Assembly: GCA_020746105.1 (NCBI GenBank) | Contig: CM036622.1 | Location: 10,109,487 to 10,173,486, forward strand | Length of the DNA stretch: 64,000 nucleotides | Direction: 5' to 3' | DNA from: Trogon surrucura | Taxonomy: Eukaryota > Chordata > Aves > Trogoniformes > Trogonidae | Shown: positions 25,330 through 38,116 of the stretch, in pieces | How the letters are laid out: each line of letters starts with the position of its first letter | Numbering within the stretch: position 1 is the first letter of the stretch | The notes under the pieces: model-generated | What the model was told of the DNA's origin: nothing | The model's database searches: none | Seen by the model: only the letters and a program-made list of their open reading frames with translations | Translations under genes and position numbers: made by a program

Positions 25330-25345
25330 TTTTTTTTTTTTTTTT
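25330..25345. repeat. Poly-T tract
   Basis: Sixteen T followed by CAG, immediately before the hairpin cluster at 25355. The T16-CAG resembles a splice acceptor by chance, but the sequence beyond is repetitive and non-coding. Confidence 0.8.
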
Positions 25346-25354
25346 CAGCGCAGA

Positions 25355-25400
25355 AGTGCTAAGGTCCTAAGCACTTGGGACCTAAGCACTAAGTGCTAAG
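25355..25400. repeat. Compact inverted and direct repeat cluster
   Basis: Arms AGTGCTAAGGTCC (25355-25367) and GGACCTAAGCACT (25378-25390) are reverse complements except for one position, around a 10-base loop. The 10-mer CCTAAGCACT occurs twice (25366, 25381) and AGTGCTAAG twice (25355, 25392). It can form alternative hairpins. The origin is unknown; template-switch duplication or a MITE remnant are both possible. Confidence 0.75.
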
Positions 25401-28400
25401 TGAAAGTATGTATTGAATTATGTTTTAAAATGCACCAGATCTGGAGGTTTTTGAGGGGAAATCTTTCTTCAGAATAATTTTATTTCTGACTGTAATTGTA
25501 GGAAATGGCGAGTCAGGTACTCTCGCTCTGAATTCCCTCAATATTAATCTTAAAAAGCTCCAATGCCAGTGTCTGTTTATAAATGTGCGGCACACACACC
25601 ACCATGGGCTGCAGGCTCTGCTCCCACCATGCCGAGTTAACTGCAGATATTCCTGGTGAGCTAAAACAAGGTGAAATCCTTTAGACAACACAGGTTGAGG
25701 GAGGCTGTCCATGTCGTCCAAATGTCCTGCTTAACTAGGTGCAGGCTTCTTATTAGGTGCATTTTAAATTCTTGCAAAGCAAAAAGAAGAGCAAGAGTGA
25801 CTTTTATTAAGGCTGGGCAGGAGGTGGATGTGGGTGACCAAATACGTAGGAGTGCACAGCTCTCCTGGTCCTGGTGTGCCAGGAGCGCTGAAACCCCAGT
25901 GTCCTGTCAGCAAAGGTTGTACCAGCCACCCACAGGGACTGGCAGTGACTTGCCTGGGCAAAATTGGGCGGTTTTCCCTTCCTCGGTGTCCTGCCAGGAA
26001 GGTCCTCTCCTGCTCGTCAGGACCAGAGAATGAGGAGCCATCTGTCCAGCTGCTGTCTGTCCACCCCTCTCCCTAGAGGCACATCCTCTGGGGTCGGATG
26101 GGGTGGAGGCGAACACCACATCATGGGGTTTTCCAGAGGACCAGCTGAGATATCACATCACAGGGGCAGCTCCCTGGGGTCAGCAGGAAAGCCTGGGGTA
26201 CCTACCGACATCGTCTTAAGCTGTTATTAGGATTTATACAGTCATTTAGAGGGTGGGCCCAGCTGGCTCCAGGGATTGGATATGAGATGGGAGCTTTCCT
26301 TTCTAGGTCACCTCACAGCTGTTGGATGGGCCTCTGGCATGTGTGACATGAGTGATGGTCTGAGGAGGAGACGTGGGTCCCCATTACACTCACGTGTACA
26401 TACCCATAAACGCCCATGCAATTAGCACTAATTGGCACTCTCCTCAGAAACCGCTGACGAGCAGCCAGGGACTGAGCAATCATATAGGCAAGCCTAAACT
26501 GCTGTACATCTCTCTTAATAAAACTTGGGTATTTGGCTTGAAAAATCCATTTTGGAGCTCTTGGACTGAAAAGGCTAAGCCTGCCCTGGAGCCAATTTCA
26601 TGTCTTCCTTTAGTATCAACATTTGGAGAATCAAATAATTGGGCAAAGGAGGACCGGGTAATTTCCAGTGAGTTTATAGGACAGATGATCTGAAAGTCAT
26701 CTACCTGTCCCTCAGGCTCTCTGCCGTGTGTATAAAAATGAACAGATATTAGTGCCAATTAAAAAAAAACCCAAACCCTACAACAAAACAAACACAAAGA
26801 AACAAGGAAAAAAAGCTAAGCTAGCTACCATCATCTTGTGGTAGATACCTGGGGACACAGAGCGATAACCTGTGTATTAACTTCAAAAATGCTATTCCCT
26901 AAAGTGGCTTCTTTATACTTATTTCTAGACTATATTTTTCCATAGCCTGATGAATCAGCCAAAGCCATCAGACTGTTTCTTTCAACCTCAAGTCTCCTCG
27001 TGACCAGGCTCTGCAACTCCTCTCTGCTCAGGTTCCTGGGGCTTCCCTGATCCTTTCAGCCCAGAAGAGCACCCTGCATTTCAAAGGCATCGTAACAGAT
27101 TTGTAAATGTTTTGCCATCACCGAGGGCCAGGAGAAACCAGGTCTTGCAATATTCTGCTCGGCATCACAGGCGCCCTGCTCCTCTCTTGCTACGTTGCCG
27201 AAGGTGCATTTTCCTGGACGTTGCTTTGTTGACCAAACATGCCCGGTGCTCCCCTGGAGCCGGAGCAGACACCCACCACCGTCCCTGGGACTCCCCACTG
27301 GCTCCGGCAAGGCTTGGCCCCCATTCCCCTTGGAAGGAGGCAAAACAGGTCTCACACGTGGAACCACTCTGGGCTGACTTCAGCAGCGCTTGGCTTCAAA
27401 CCCTCCTACCTCTTGTTGGGTTCGTTGTGTCCCTGTGCAAGGACTGCAGGAAATACAGGCAGGGACGGCGTCATTTGCAGACAGATTACCCGTCGGGGAC
27501 TCCCGAGTCCTGTGTTTTATCTGCTGCCCCTCCAGCGCCTGACAGCACGCCGTGGTCAGGTCACTTCATTTCACAGTGCCTTTCATCCATCCCCCTTCTA
27601 TTTCATACAAACGTCAGGTGTAGCAGCGCACAGCCTTTTGCTGAGTGTGGCGTGGTCCTAAAGCATCTGCACACCACTATCAGGGGAGCTTCCGACTACT
27701 ACTTTTGCATATACATATTTTTTTAATATTTCTTGTTATTACATTTGATATCACTTCAGTTTTCATTATGTTGCTTTTCAAAGAAAATTGAAATATATTT
27801 GAAATTAATACCATTAGTACCGGCAACTAACAATTCTATATGATGTTGCATACGGATGTAGTTATGAGATTTCCTTAGTTCATGTAAGGTGAAGGTTAAT
27901 TTTAGAACGCAGTCAGAGTACCAGAGCCATTAAAATAGTATGGAAAAATGTTACCAGATGAGAAATTGTTCAAAATATATTAAAACCATGATTTCAGTCA
28001 TGTCTTTCTGGAGCACTTTGATACTAGGCTATGTTTTTCGTGTCTGTATTCCTGCCAGAGAATTTCATGGCAATCATGCTCATTTCTAAGGAAATCATTC
28101 CTTCTTAGGCTAACAATAAGGACTTTTTCTCAAGGTATGTGAAGGTACTTTGGAAAAGCAAAATATATCTGATCCTCTGAAAAAAATAGAAACTTCAGTT
28201 TTACTTCTCTTCTCTGTTGGTGTAACTGAATATCCACTATATCAAAACATTAGTACAAACACAGTATGCTGCATTATTTTGACACTTCTGCATATGTTTC
28301 TTCATTTCTTCTGAGCTTTATTATGCCACTGCCAAAATAGCTACCAGTCAGAAATTATATGACTTGCGTGGCAAAGGATGTGGTGCCACAGAGACGAACA

Positions 28401-28550
28401 AAGAAAGGGTCAGCTACAAGATAATCCATCTTTCCCCCTCTGGACCGCACCTCCCTTCCTCCACCCCTCAGCGAACTCCAGGGCTCTGCTGCAGAGCGGA
28501 GCCGTGATTTACCGGCTCTTATTTAGCACAGTCAGTATGTGTGACATATT

Positions 28551-28596
28551 AAAAAATAAAGCTGGCTTTATGCAAAAAAATAAAGCTAGTTTTATG
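28551..28596. repeat. 23-bp tandem duplication
   Basis: Two adjacent copies of an A-run followed by TAAAGCTGGCTTTATG or TAAAGCTAGTTTTATG, nearly identical. It lies directly before a T-rich/poly-C tract. Confidence 0.8.
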
Positions 28597-28642
28597 TTCT
28601 GGTTTTTGTTTTTTTTGGTTGTTTGGGTTTCCCCCCCCCCCC
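28597..28642. repeat. T-rich tract ending in poly-C(12)
   Basis: A T/G-rich run that ends in twelve consecutive C (28631-28642). It is low complexity and prone to sequencing and alignment error. Confidence 0.8.
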
Positions 28643-30680
28643 AGCATCATTCTCACTGATTTAAAAAACGATGGGTAGATGCTGTTTGAAACCAGAGTCC
28701 AGGCTCATCTGCCTACATGTCCTTGTTACGAAGAGACAATGGGTTTTTTTCTCACCTTTATAGAATTGATCATCATTCCATATTTTTCTGTAATATTAAG
28801 CATGTTTGTTAAACTTTACCCTCTGCAAAGTGTTGTCTCAGGACAGAGTTTTAACTGTAGTACAGAGCCCAGGCCCTTTCCACGAGCAAGGCAGATTTTC
28901 ATCTCCTAAAGTCTTCCCCGGAGCAGCAGCAGCCTTGACAATCTCCTAAAAGAGACAGCACCTTTCCTTAAATCCCCTCCTGAAGCAATCTGGAGGGGCA
29001 ACCACCTTTCCCAGCTGCTTCAGCCTCTCACAGAGAGAAGGGCACATTTTATGAGTAAGACATAAAGAAAAGCAAAAGCTGATGGTGTGATCGACAGGGA
29101 AGACAGGCAAACACAGGCTTGTGTCATGAGATGTAGGGTGGAATACTCTGAATGATGATTTTTGATGTGTTTGTCTTCTTGAGTGGAAACTACTTTAAGT
29201 ACAGAGATAGAGAAGAGTCTTGTCAATTATTGGCCAAAGACATTCATGCAAAGCTTTGCCTTGTAAGAAATACATCTAACCAGTCAGCAAAAAGTACCCG
29301 TGTCCTGTAATACTTCCCTGACTCTCCCCAATTTACGTATAGCAACAAATAGCCCGTGTGTGAAAGCCAACCAAGTATATCCATGCAGTAATTATAGACC
29401 CATTAACTATTATCAGTGCACAAATGAGAGAAGCTGACTGAAACCTGCCCCTTAATGCTCACTCAGAGTTGCCAGGACAGCAGCGTGTTTTGCATCCTAC
29501 GCAGGACAGTTCAGCAAAGCAGGAAGGACTTGACTCTCCTCCACTTTCCAACCATAGATAGGTTTTGACCGTGGAATTAACTAGTTCATTTTCTCTATTT
29601 TCTCCTCACTGTGCTCAGCCAAAATGCAATTAGACAGCGGCACTGCACGCAGAGCCTGTTCCCTGCCAGAGGGCACTTCTGAGGAGACAGACAGCCTATA
29701 TTGAGGCTGCTCCAGGAGTTAAGACTCAAACGATGATTTAAAGGGAAATGTGTTGCATTAAGAAGTGTTACGTGCTGCTTTGAATCCATCATTTTGCATG
29801 TGCTCAGTTATTCCTCAGGTGGCTTGAGCTTTGGCAGTTACTGCCTGCGTTATTTTATCAAATTAAATTTGATGGGGGGAGGGAAGTGAGGATGGGGGTA
29901 TAACAAGATTACAAGTTCTTGTTCTCCCCTTTTTTTACTCTCCCATGCCTTTTTGGCTGCAGTGTCATCATTCCCAATTCAGACAAAGCCCATCCCGACG
30001 TGTTTTGCTCAAGGCCCTGGGTTTACAGCAGCTGGAGAGCTGGTGCTCCTGGGAGGGTGGGTGGGAGCGGAGCAGGCAGCGGTTGCAGGATCCAGTGGGG
30101 ATCTGGTCGCTCCCGTCCTCGGGTCCTGGGAGTAACCTTCCTGGTGATGGATGATGAAAACCCAAGTACTGTCACTGGATGAACGGGATGTGGCTAACTC
30201 TAAACAGCATTTCAGAGTCTCTGTGCTTTTCAGTAACAGCAAGTTCAATAGGTTACTGAGAATGAGTCCTGGATAAAATGTCAGGAAGATTGAAAATTGG
30301 GTTTCATCTCAAAAGATGCGGGGAATTTGCTGAGCACATGAAACTCTCACTTATTTTATTCCTGCAGCGGGCCAAAGAAGTCCTCACAGACTCAAGTTTC
30401 AAAATTAGCTGAGGTAATAATATTTGGTAAGTCAAAAATCAGAGCAGACAAATGGCAAACATAAAAAAAATAACACACACTGGAACTAACCATTCAATTC
30501 CTCACATGTATTATTGATTCTATATATATAAAAAAAAGATGGAAAATTCAATGTACAGCCAGGTCTCAAGGACATCAGACACAGGACCTGTAGTGACACT
30601 GGAGACAAGCTGCCGTACAAACTCGATGCACTAGCTGGAAGAGAGAATGAAGAATGGTGTTCACTGGATTGTAACATCAC

Positions 30681-30720
30681 TGGAACTTCTTACGTTGGAA
30701 CTTCTTACATTGGAACTTCT
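30681..30720. repeat. 15-bp minisatellite, about 2.7 copies
   Basis: TGGAACTTCTTACGT, TGGAACTTCTTACAT and a partial TGGAACTTCT stand in tandem. The copies differ at a single base, which suggests a recent expansion. Confidence 0.85.
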
Positions 30721-32870
30721 ATGCGCTGCCATGAAAAAATACGCTAGCAGAAATACAAAACTTCTCAGTAAAATGAAGATGAAGTGGGACTTAAAGGATT
30801 AACAAGAGAATTGTTTTGTTCAGAGGCAGTTCAGAAAGAACAAGGCAGACATATACAGAGAAGATTGAGTCGAGGACTACCTTTTTTCCTCTTTGTACTA
30901 CAGATTTCTTGTTTAGGATTCATATGTATTATTGTAATCATAAATAATTTGTGTATCCTTATAACACAGAAATGAGCACATATTCAGTTACTTCAAGAAC
31001 ATGATCATTTAAAAGTGCAAATCCAGTTTGCACTAACTCCAAAGGAAATCTAAACTAAAACTCCAAAAGTGTGAAAGGAGATACAAACTTGATATATTTA
31101 ACTTTTTTTGGCATTCTAATATCCTATGACCTTATGCAAAAAGCTTAAGAATTTTTATTATTAAATATTTATGCAAACAATAAAAAGTATATGCAATTAC
31201 TCTAGCTAGGCTATAAGGTCATGATGAAGAGAAAACCTTTATTTTCAGTATACAGATTAATTGCTAGCTGCCTGCATTCAGGTAGAAATATATTATTGTT
31301 AATTTCTCAGTGAAAAGCTTACAAGAATTGAGGAGAATTTAGAAAGAATGAAACTCAATGCTCTAATGAAGTCTACCTTAAGTCATCTGCTTACAGAATG
31401 CAAAGAGAGATAGTCTTGGTAACATTTCTGGATCTAGAACTGCGTGGTCAGATTGTAATTCATAATTAAATTTCATTCAGTTGCTCAAAGGCCTTTAGAA
31501 GAGGTTGAAGATTTTATTGAATTCCAGAGGATTTAGCTGTAAGAGAAAATAGAATTGCATAGGATACAGTCTAGCATTGGTATATATATTGGAATCACCT
31601 TTCCATTGCTGGTGCCATATTCAGTCTCCCAACTCTTGGACATACTTAGCACTTCATTTTCATCCATCCCAAGTTCTGTTCCTAATAAGGAAGTTCAACA
31701 GATTCTGTACATATGTGTTAGATAAACTGAATTTCTCTTCTTTAACACCCTATCCAACATCTACTAAAGAAAGCAGAGGGATGCCCACTGATTTTAGGGG
31801 GAGCTAAATCAGTTGCAAGTCAGGATAAAACTGGTGCAAGCAGGAAAGAATTTTGCATCCTCAGATTGTGTCAAAGCACTTGGAGCTGCAGGAACTATGT
31901 GAGTGCTTGAGTCCTTTTCTGAACAAGCGTTTCAGGTACAGGTCCTCAGCAGTATTTAAGTCCTTGAAGCATTTTGAGTACCTGGGACCTTTCCGGAGCA
32001 GAGTAGTTGCCTGCAGGGTACGATGGTACTTAGTAGCACAGATGAAATTTTCTCCCTGCTTATGGGTTATCCTTTAGTCTTCAGCAAGGTGCCAGATCCT
32101 TCCTAACTGAAAGAGAGCTAATATATCTCTAGAAAACATAAATCCCAGTTATTCTTTTCCCTCTTCAGCATGGCCCTGCCCAATCTGACTTCTCAAAGAA
32201 ACTGTAAGTGCACCATGCCACAATACTCATACAATGTCTTAGGTCACCTGCACAATGACTTTATACTAATATTTTCACATGTTTTTAAAAATTACCCAGA
32301 GGCTGATTTTCTGTATCTTAATATTCCGTGAAAATGGAAAATCAGTGGAACTGTGAGGGATGCAATTTTACTTCTGTCCTGTCACTGGGACAGTCTGATG
32401 GTTACACAAAAAAGTACATTGGAGCTGCAGAATGAGAACTGTATAAAACAAATGAAAGCAGATGGAAAGTATGATTCAGCTCCTCTCTGCTCCACTCCCA
32501 CAACATCTCTGAATTACTGTTTTCCCCTAGAAGTGCTTTTGATCTGAAGTGCGCCTGTAAAGACAGGACAAAAGTTTTGATTAATATTCCTTCCCCTGTG
32601 AGCAGAGGTCTCTAAGCAGACTTTCCGTCAGTAATGGCATGGCCAGAGTCAATAGCAGATCGGAGCATGGGGGATTTTTTCACAGATGTGGCTGCATGTA
32701 GATTCCTCACCATCCTCCCCTGGCCTCATTCTGCTCTCAGTCCCTTCAGCAGAGATGTACAGAACTGATTTTGGAACCACAACAATATCTAGGATTTCTG
32801 TCTCTAAATCAAAACAGGTCAAGGTCCATGCCTACTCCATTAGCAGTATTGTTTTGCATTGCACAAAGAG

Positions 32871-33096
32871 ATCATAGAATCATAGAACAGTTCAGGTTGG
32901 AAAAGACCCTTGGGATCATCAAGTCCAACCATTAACCCTACACTACAACCATTAACCCCACACTACAAGTTCACCCCTAAACGATATCATGCAACACCAC
33001 ATCTAAGCGACGCTTAAACACATCCAGGGATGGCGACTCAACCACCTCCCTAGGCAGTCTGTTCCAGTGTCTGACCACTCTTTCCGTGAAGAAAGA
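32871..33096 (-). mobile_element. 5'-truncated CR1 LINE fragment with internal duplication
   Basis: The plus strand begins ATCATAGAATCATAGAACAG, then TTCAGGTTGGAAAAGACCC and ATCATCAAGTCCAACCATTA, the reversed 3' UTR of a CR1 of the AACCATTAACCC type. It ends in ORF2 C-terminal text (CACATCCAGGGATGG, CACTCTTTCCGTGAAGAA). A 20-bp unit in the 3' UTR is tandemly duplicated (32926-32965). Similarity fades near 33096. The UTR differs from the 15061 copy, so it is a different CR1 subfamily, which I do not name. Confidence 0.9.
32926..32965. repeat. 20-bp tandem duplication inside a CR1
   Basis: CAACCATTAACCCTACACTA is followed by CAACCATTAACCCCACACTA, one change in 20. It lies in the 3' UTR of the CR1 copy and is most simply a replication-slippage event in that copy. 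Confidence 0.85.
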
Positions 33097-34965
33097 AGAT
33101 CCCCTTCTACCCCCAGTGTTAGGCCTTCACCATTTTCTGTCTCCAGAGACTGGGGTATCAGTGAGGGCAAAAGCAAGCTTCATATTCAGTTGCAGGCTTT
33201 AGATTTGGCCACAGCCGTGGCATTGCCTCAGAGCTGCACAAGAACTGGGTTCCCCTCTACAGCTGGCAGCAGAGCATTACTGCCCAGCTAGCAAGAGGAG
33301 TGCCTCACGGTCCTGAAACTGGGAAGGGGCTCCTGTTCCAGCTACCTTTGGCTTGAGTACCAGAGAAACACCAGTACAGAAGACTGGCTTCTGCTTTGGT
33401 GGTGTCATTCAGCATGACACCCCTACGCCCTGGTCTGTTCTGTGCGAGCCAAGGCCTATTCAGTGAAGGATCAGATCTCATGCCCCTGTCCTCCAGTGCA
33501 AAGCAAAATGCATGTTCCCATCAAAACCAAGTGCTAAATCTGTTTTCTCCCAGTCTGGTCTCCTAAATCCAATGATATCTCCCTGGCCATGCAGTCTCAG
33601 CCCAGGGCAGAAGGGCTTTTCCTATCACATAACATATCTGTACCTTCTTTTTCATTCTGCTCTGTGCCCATCCTGTTTATCTGCTCTGAACTGCACATTG
33701 TTTCCACTTTAACAGCTCCTGCCAGCTGTTTTCTTTTGGTACCTTTTATTGCAGATAGAATTTCAAGGGCTTCCAGGGGGAAGCTGCTGAAAGCACTGCA
33801 GCTCTCGAACTCACTTCAAAGCAACTTTCATCATTTTTCACGCGCTCTTTTTAGGACTCCTCTTCTGTTCTTTCCCCAAAACAGATTCTCTCAAAGATCA
33901 CACTGCGAGATAGCACTATTTATGGCACTTCAGTGGGAGACATCATGTTTTTTGTCTGATTTGGACACATCCACTGTCCTGTAAAGGTTAACAACAGAGA
34001 GATTTCCTCCCCCTCTCACTTGTAGTTTGTTGTTGGTAGGATTTTTTCCAGAGGAATGGGTGGGAGGGAAGGTTACTGCTGGAATTTAGCTGCCAGAAGC
34101 CTGAGGGTCAACTTTAATTTAGTTGAACCTCCTATCATTAAAGAGTTTGTAGCTTCTGCACTGGACCGGGCAGACTCATCTGTGGGAGGCCCTGGCTTCA
34201 CACCAATGCTAATTGTTGCTGAATTATTCTTACAAGCTGAGAGGCTTTGTTGCTGAACTTAGAGGAGAGAGAGCCCATCAGTTTCACAATTATCTCAGAC
34301 TGGAGAGCAGGAGGGGAAAGAAAATTCCTGCCTAACCCATGCCCTCAAAGAGCAGCCTGCCATCCTCCCCAGGGTGATGGGCACAGGGTAAGGCTGCTAC
34401 CCTGAAGAACAGGAGACTGCTTCCTGAAATGTGGTGGGGGGGAAAAGGACAGTAATTCTTGAAAATAAAGTGTTGGATGGCTGTGTTGGATGGGAAACGC
34501 CAGATGCAGCCATGCACCCATAACGGGCTGTGACACAAAGAGGTCTTGGATGAGCTTCACCCCATGTCTCTGCACTTGAAGCAATGATTGCCTGATTGCC
34601 TATCTTAATTCTTAAATAAGTAAAAAGCAACCTCAATTTGTCCCTCTTTGTCCACTGTTCAAACAAATGAGCTTCCCAAAAACGGAACGTCTTGTTGTTC
34701 CAGCTACCAAATGTTCCTGAATGTTATTGCCCCCACAACCAAGCGGAAGACCACCAGACATATCATAGATATCTTTTTGCTTAAGCATAGAAGGTTGAAG
34801 GGTATATTCAAGTTAACTGCTGGATTTTTGCCTTCGGAGCACTTTCTTCAGGCCATTTAAAAAGCAAAGACAAATCTGTTCCTGAATTATAGCTGCAAAG
34901 AGTGAGGTAGAAACTTAAGCTGAACTTGAGACATTTGAGATGGTCTCCTGGCATGGGAAGGTGGT

Positions 34966-34990
34966 GTGATGTGATGTGATGTGATGTGAC
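34966..34990. repeat. (GTGAT)n microsatellite
   Basis: Four perfect GTGAT units and a final GTGAC. Confidence 0.9.
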
Positions 34991-35242
34991 AAAGGAAATG
35001 AATTTTAGAGGAAGAGCAGCTTGCTTCATGGGTATGGAGCTCCTGGGATGTATTTGAAGCCTTCTACCAAGTTCCTTGTGACCTAAGTTTCTCTTTAGAT
35101 CAGCTGCTTTACTGAGAATACTCTCCTACAACCTGTTTGGTAAAGCAGTTAAAAATTTTCACTTCTAAATCTGAAAATGCAAGGAGTTTTTACCATCATT
35201 AATAAAAGACTGAGAACCTGCATAATTTCGAGATTTTTTTTG

Positions 35243-35300
35243 TTATATAAACAAAAGTTTTTTATATAAACAAAAAATGTGGGTCCACAGTGAACCCACA
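35243..35300. repeat. 14-bp direct repeat followed by a hairpin
   Basis: TTATATAAACAAAA occurs exactly twice (35243-35256 and 35262-35275). Directly after it, TGTGGGT (35278-35284) and ACCCACA (35294-35300) form a perfect 7-bp stem with a 9-base loop. The TATATAAA strings could act as TATA-like sites, but no transcript evidence exists here. Confidence 0.75.
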
Positions 35301-37397
35301 ATTTACTGACCCTGTAGGAGCCTGAAACAACCTTCTTCAGAAACAACGATGAACCTTTGGAAGAAAAATGCTTTTGTTGCTGTATAATCTCTGCGTACTG
35401 TATAGGATGGAGGTTACTGCAACTCTTTTCTTGCATAAATAAACAGCTGTGGGCAAAATATTACACAAAAAATGATGAAACTCACAGAAGCTATAAGCAC
35501 ACATTACAGACATTATAACTAATGAAGGCTTTTCCCAAGGAAAGGCAGCAGAAGTATCATACTGGCAAATCTATCACATTATTGGACTATGAACGTTGTA
35601 AGAAATATTCTAGGATACACTAGTATATTAAAAGAGGAGACCTGTGGCAATTGTAGAGACTACAAGAGTTTGTAGCCTCAGGCTTACTCTGATTGCAAGG
35701 AAAAATGATCTTGTCTTCAATTTCTCAAGATACAAACCAAATGCCTTACAAATTGGTCACATTCCATTTAACTCATATTAATCTACATCATGTTGCCGGG
35801 GGGTCAAAACCGTGTTTTTGTTGTATTTTTCTTTTTTCCCCTCTAGACTGTATCTCTTTTTTTTGGCTGTAAAATATGCTGAAAGCCATACAAGAGACAT
35901 TCACAAACATGCTTCTCATTACCAGTATACAGTAATGCCTACACGATTTTGCTAATGTGCTTTGCTTCAAGTTCACGTAAATCAAGCTTTTCTATCAGCT
36001 CATTTTATCTGTATTAGCACTGTAAGAGACTTTGGTCAAGGAAAGAAATTATACTGGACATGCTTTGCTTTTTCTGGATCAAAAGATAAAAAGATCTCCT
36101 AAATGCAACAACAAGCTCATTAACTGCTGTGTATAGAGTCAGGTTATCAGGAGTTTCCAACACTCTTAATGCAGAACATGCATGGCCCATAATTCAACCT
36201 CCAAGGAGCAGCCTTAAGGACTGGAAGGTAAGCACTTTTCCTCTAACTAGCTTCCCTGCGAAGCATGCAAAGGATTCACTGAAAACTGGATTAAATGCTT
36301 CAGACTAATAAGAAAGGTTTTAGACCATTTGAAGATTAAACTGGTTATATTTTGCTTGAGGGAAACGCTCTCTTTTATGCCAGTGAAAATAGAGAGAACC
36401 TCCTAAACTTGTCTTTTGCCCTATAAATATTTGATACAAAGAGATCAGCTCCTATGCACTTACTGAGGAAAATGTTGCTTCTTGCTCTACCAGCTGGGAT
36501 TTCTCTCTGGTGCAGTCAGAGTAGCATAACCAGGACTTGCGTTAACGGTGAAAATCTGAGCACAGAGTGGAGATACGTGGAGATACCCACAGCTCACTAG
36601 TGCAGGCTTTGCCCAGAAATGCATAGTTTAACTGCATGTGGAATGGTCCATCTCAGACTTGGTGTCCTGTTTTCAGGTCCTCTTTCTGCAATTTCCAGCC
36701 TCCGGAAGACCTCGGCTCAAGCAGGCATGTTTCAAGGATGCTTGGAAGCTGCACTTAATCAGATGCCTAGAAGCTGCACTAGCTTAGACCATCCTTGTTA
36801 GAGGCCCTCCTCTTCAAAGACTAATCCTTAGCTACCCTTTCCAAGCCTCTGCATTCTGACGATATTCCTTGTTGCAGGGGGAAGGATTTCCATGGAGGTG
36901 GAGTGCAGTTAGGCTTATCCCTGCAAGAACAGCTCTACTGATGTGCAAACATCCCCTTTGGGGGCTCCAGGGGATGAATGAATGGCGTCACTGGAGGATT
37001 GTGAAACTCATTCACCTTGGATAACCCCACAAGAAACGGATAGTTCCTGGCCAGGCTCTAGCTTGGCCTTGGAGAGGCATGCTGAGATGCTTCTAAGTTT
37101 TGCACACGATTGTCAAACCCGTGAGTAACCCCTGACACAGCTCATGGGCTCACATATGGCTCTGCGTGGAGGTGTGTACCCACGCAAGGCTCATTGGGCA
37201 AGGCACTGTGCATGAAGGTGAGGCAGAGTGGTCTGCAGGGACCCAGGGTGCCTGGGATGACCTGCTGGATGCAAACATACCATCAAAACTTCATAGGCAT
37301 TGTGGTTTTCTTATAATACCTCCTGAGACAAAAAATTGACCAAAGGACCTCACAAAAGGAATCTGAAATCGCTTGTGGATTCATCAGTCCTTCACAG

Positions 37398-37795
37398 TCA
37401 TAGAATCACAGAATCATAGAATAGTATCAGCTGGAAGAGACCTGAAAGATCATCAAGTCCAGCCTTTGTTCCAGCCCTATCAACCCACTAAACTATGTCC
37501 CCCAACGCAACATCCACACGTCTCTTAAACACCTCCAGGGACGGTGACTGAACCACCTCCCTGGGCAGCCTGTTCCAATGGCTGACAACCCTTTCAGTAT
37601 AGAAATTCTTCCTAATATCTAACCTGAACCTCCTCTGGCGCAATTTAAATCCATTTGCCCTGGTCCTATCACTCTCCACTAGGGAGAATAGACCAACCCC
37701 CACCTCTCTACAACATCCCTTCAAGTAGTTGTAGAGAGCAATGAGGTCTCCCTTTAGTCTCCTCAGGGCTAAAGAGCCCCAGATCCCTTGAAAAA
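37398..37795 (-). mobile_element. 5'-truncated CR1 LINE with readable ORF2 C-terminus
   Basis: The plus strand starts TCATAGAATCACAGAATCAT, the reversed CR1 terminus, followed by a 3' UTR with CTGGAAGAGACC and ATCATCAAGTCCAGCC. The minus-strand frame ending at 37488 keeps the C-terminal reverse transcriptase tail without interruption over about 95 codons: [65 protein letters not shown]. The element breaks off near 37795, and the rest of that open frame, up to 38006, is unrelated flanking DNA. An intact frame in this part suggests a less decayed copy than the one at 9465. It has no RT catalytic core and cannot be active. Confidence 0.9.
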
Positions 37796-38116
37796 CACCA
37801 GCCGTCTCCCTGAACACTGGCACAGGGTGGGAGGGAAGCAATCTTGTCATTTGCATGCTCAGTCCCCCGATGCAACAAGATGTATTTGCCTTTAACCCAG
37901 GCAAAAGTTTCACCTGCTCCCACTCCTCAGTGATAAAAGAGTCAGCATGTGAAACCATCGCCGTGGATATGAACAGATGCAGCGAGGAGAATGGGAACAA
38001 CAGCAAACACTGCGCTCCTCCCAGAGCGGTGCTCCCGTCGCTGCCCGTGCCACATCTGTGTTTTTGAAGGGAAATGTCATAACATTGCTAATCAATAAGA
38101 AGAGTGACAGGACCAT

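Larger units (their letters stand above)
15247..32870. other. Long non-coding stretch, no gene recognised
   Basis: Some 17.6 kb of AT-rich DNA with no identifiable exon, RNA gene or recent transposon. Inside are poly-T tracts (22384-22398, 25330-25345), a 24-bp duplication (22761), a hairpin cluster (25355-25400), a 23-bp duplication next to a T/C run (28551-28642) and a 15-bp minisatellite (30681). A weakly coding-like minus-strand zone at 17740-18640 could not be assigned. A 204-codon frame at 27112-27726 sits in GC-rich DNA and has no domain. Around 19990-20240 the composition resembles conserved regulatory DNA. Confidence 0.55.
33097..37397. other. Non-coding stretch, no gene recognised
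   Basis: No exon, RNA gene or young transposon identified. It contains a GTGAT pentamer run (34966), a direct repeat plus hairpin (35243-35300) and ordinary AT-rich DNA. Short plus-strand frames at 33512-33984 show no domain and no coding bias that I can see. Confidence 0.55.

Noticed and set aside
27112..27726. 204-codon plus-strand frame
   Set aside because: It lies in locally GC-rich DNA that is open in several frames; the peptide is arginine/proline/serine-rich with no recognisable domain.
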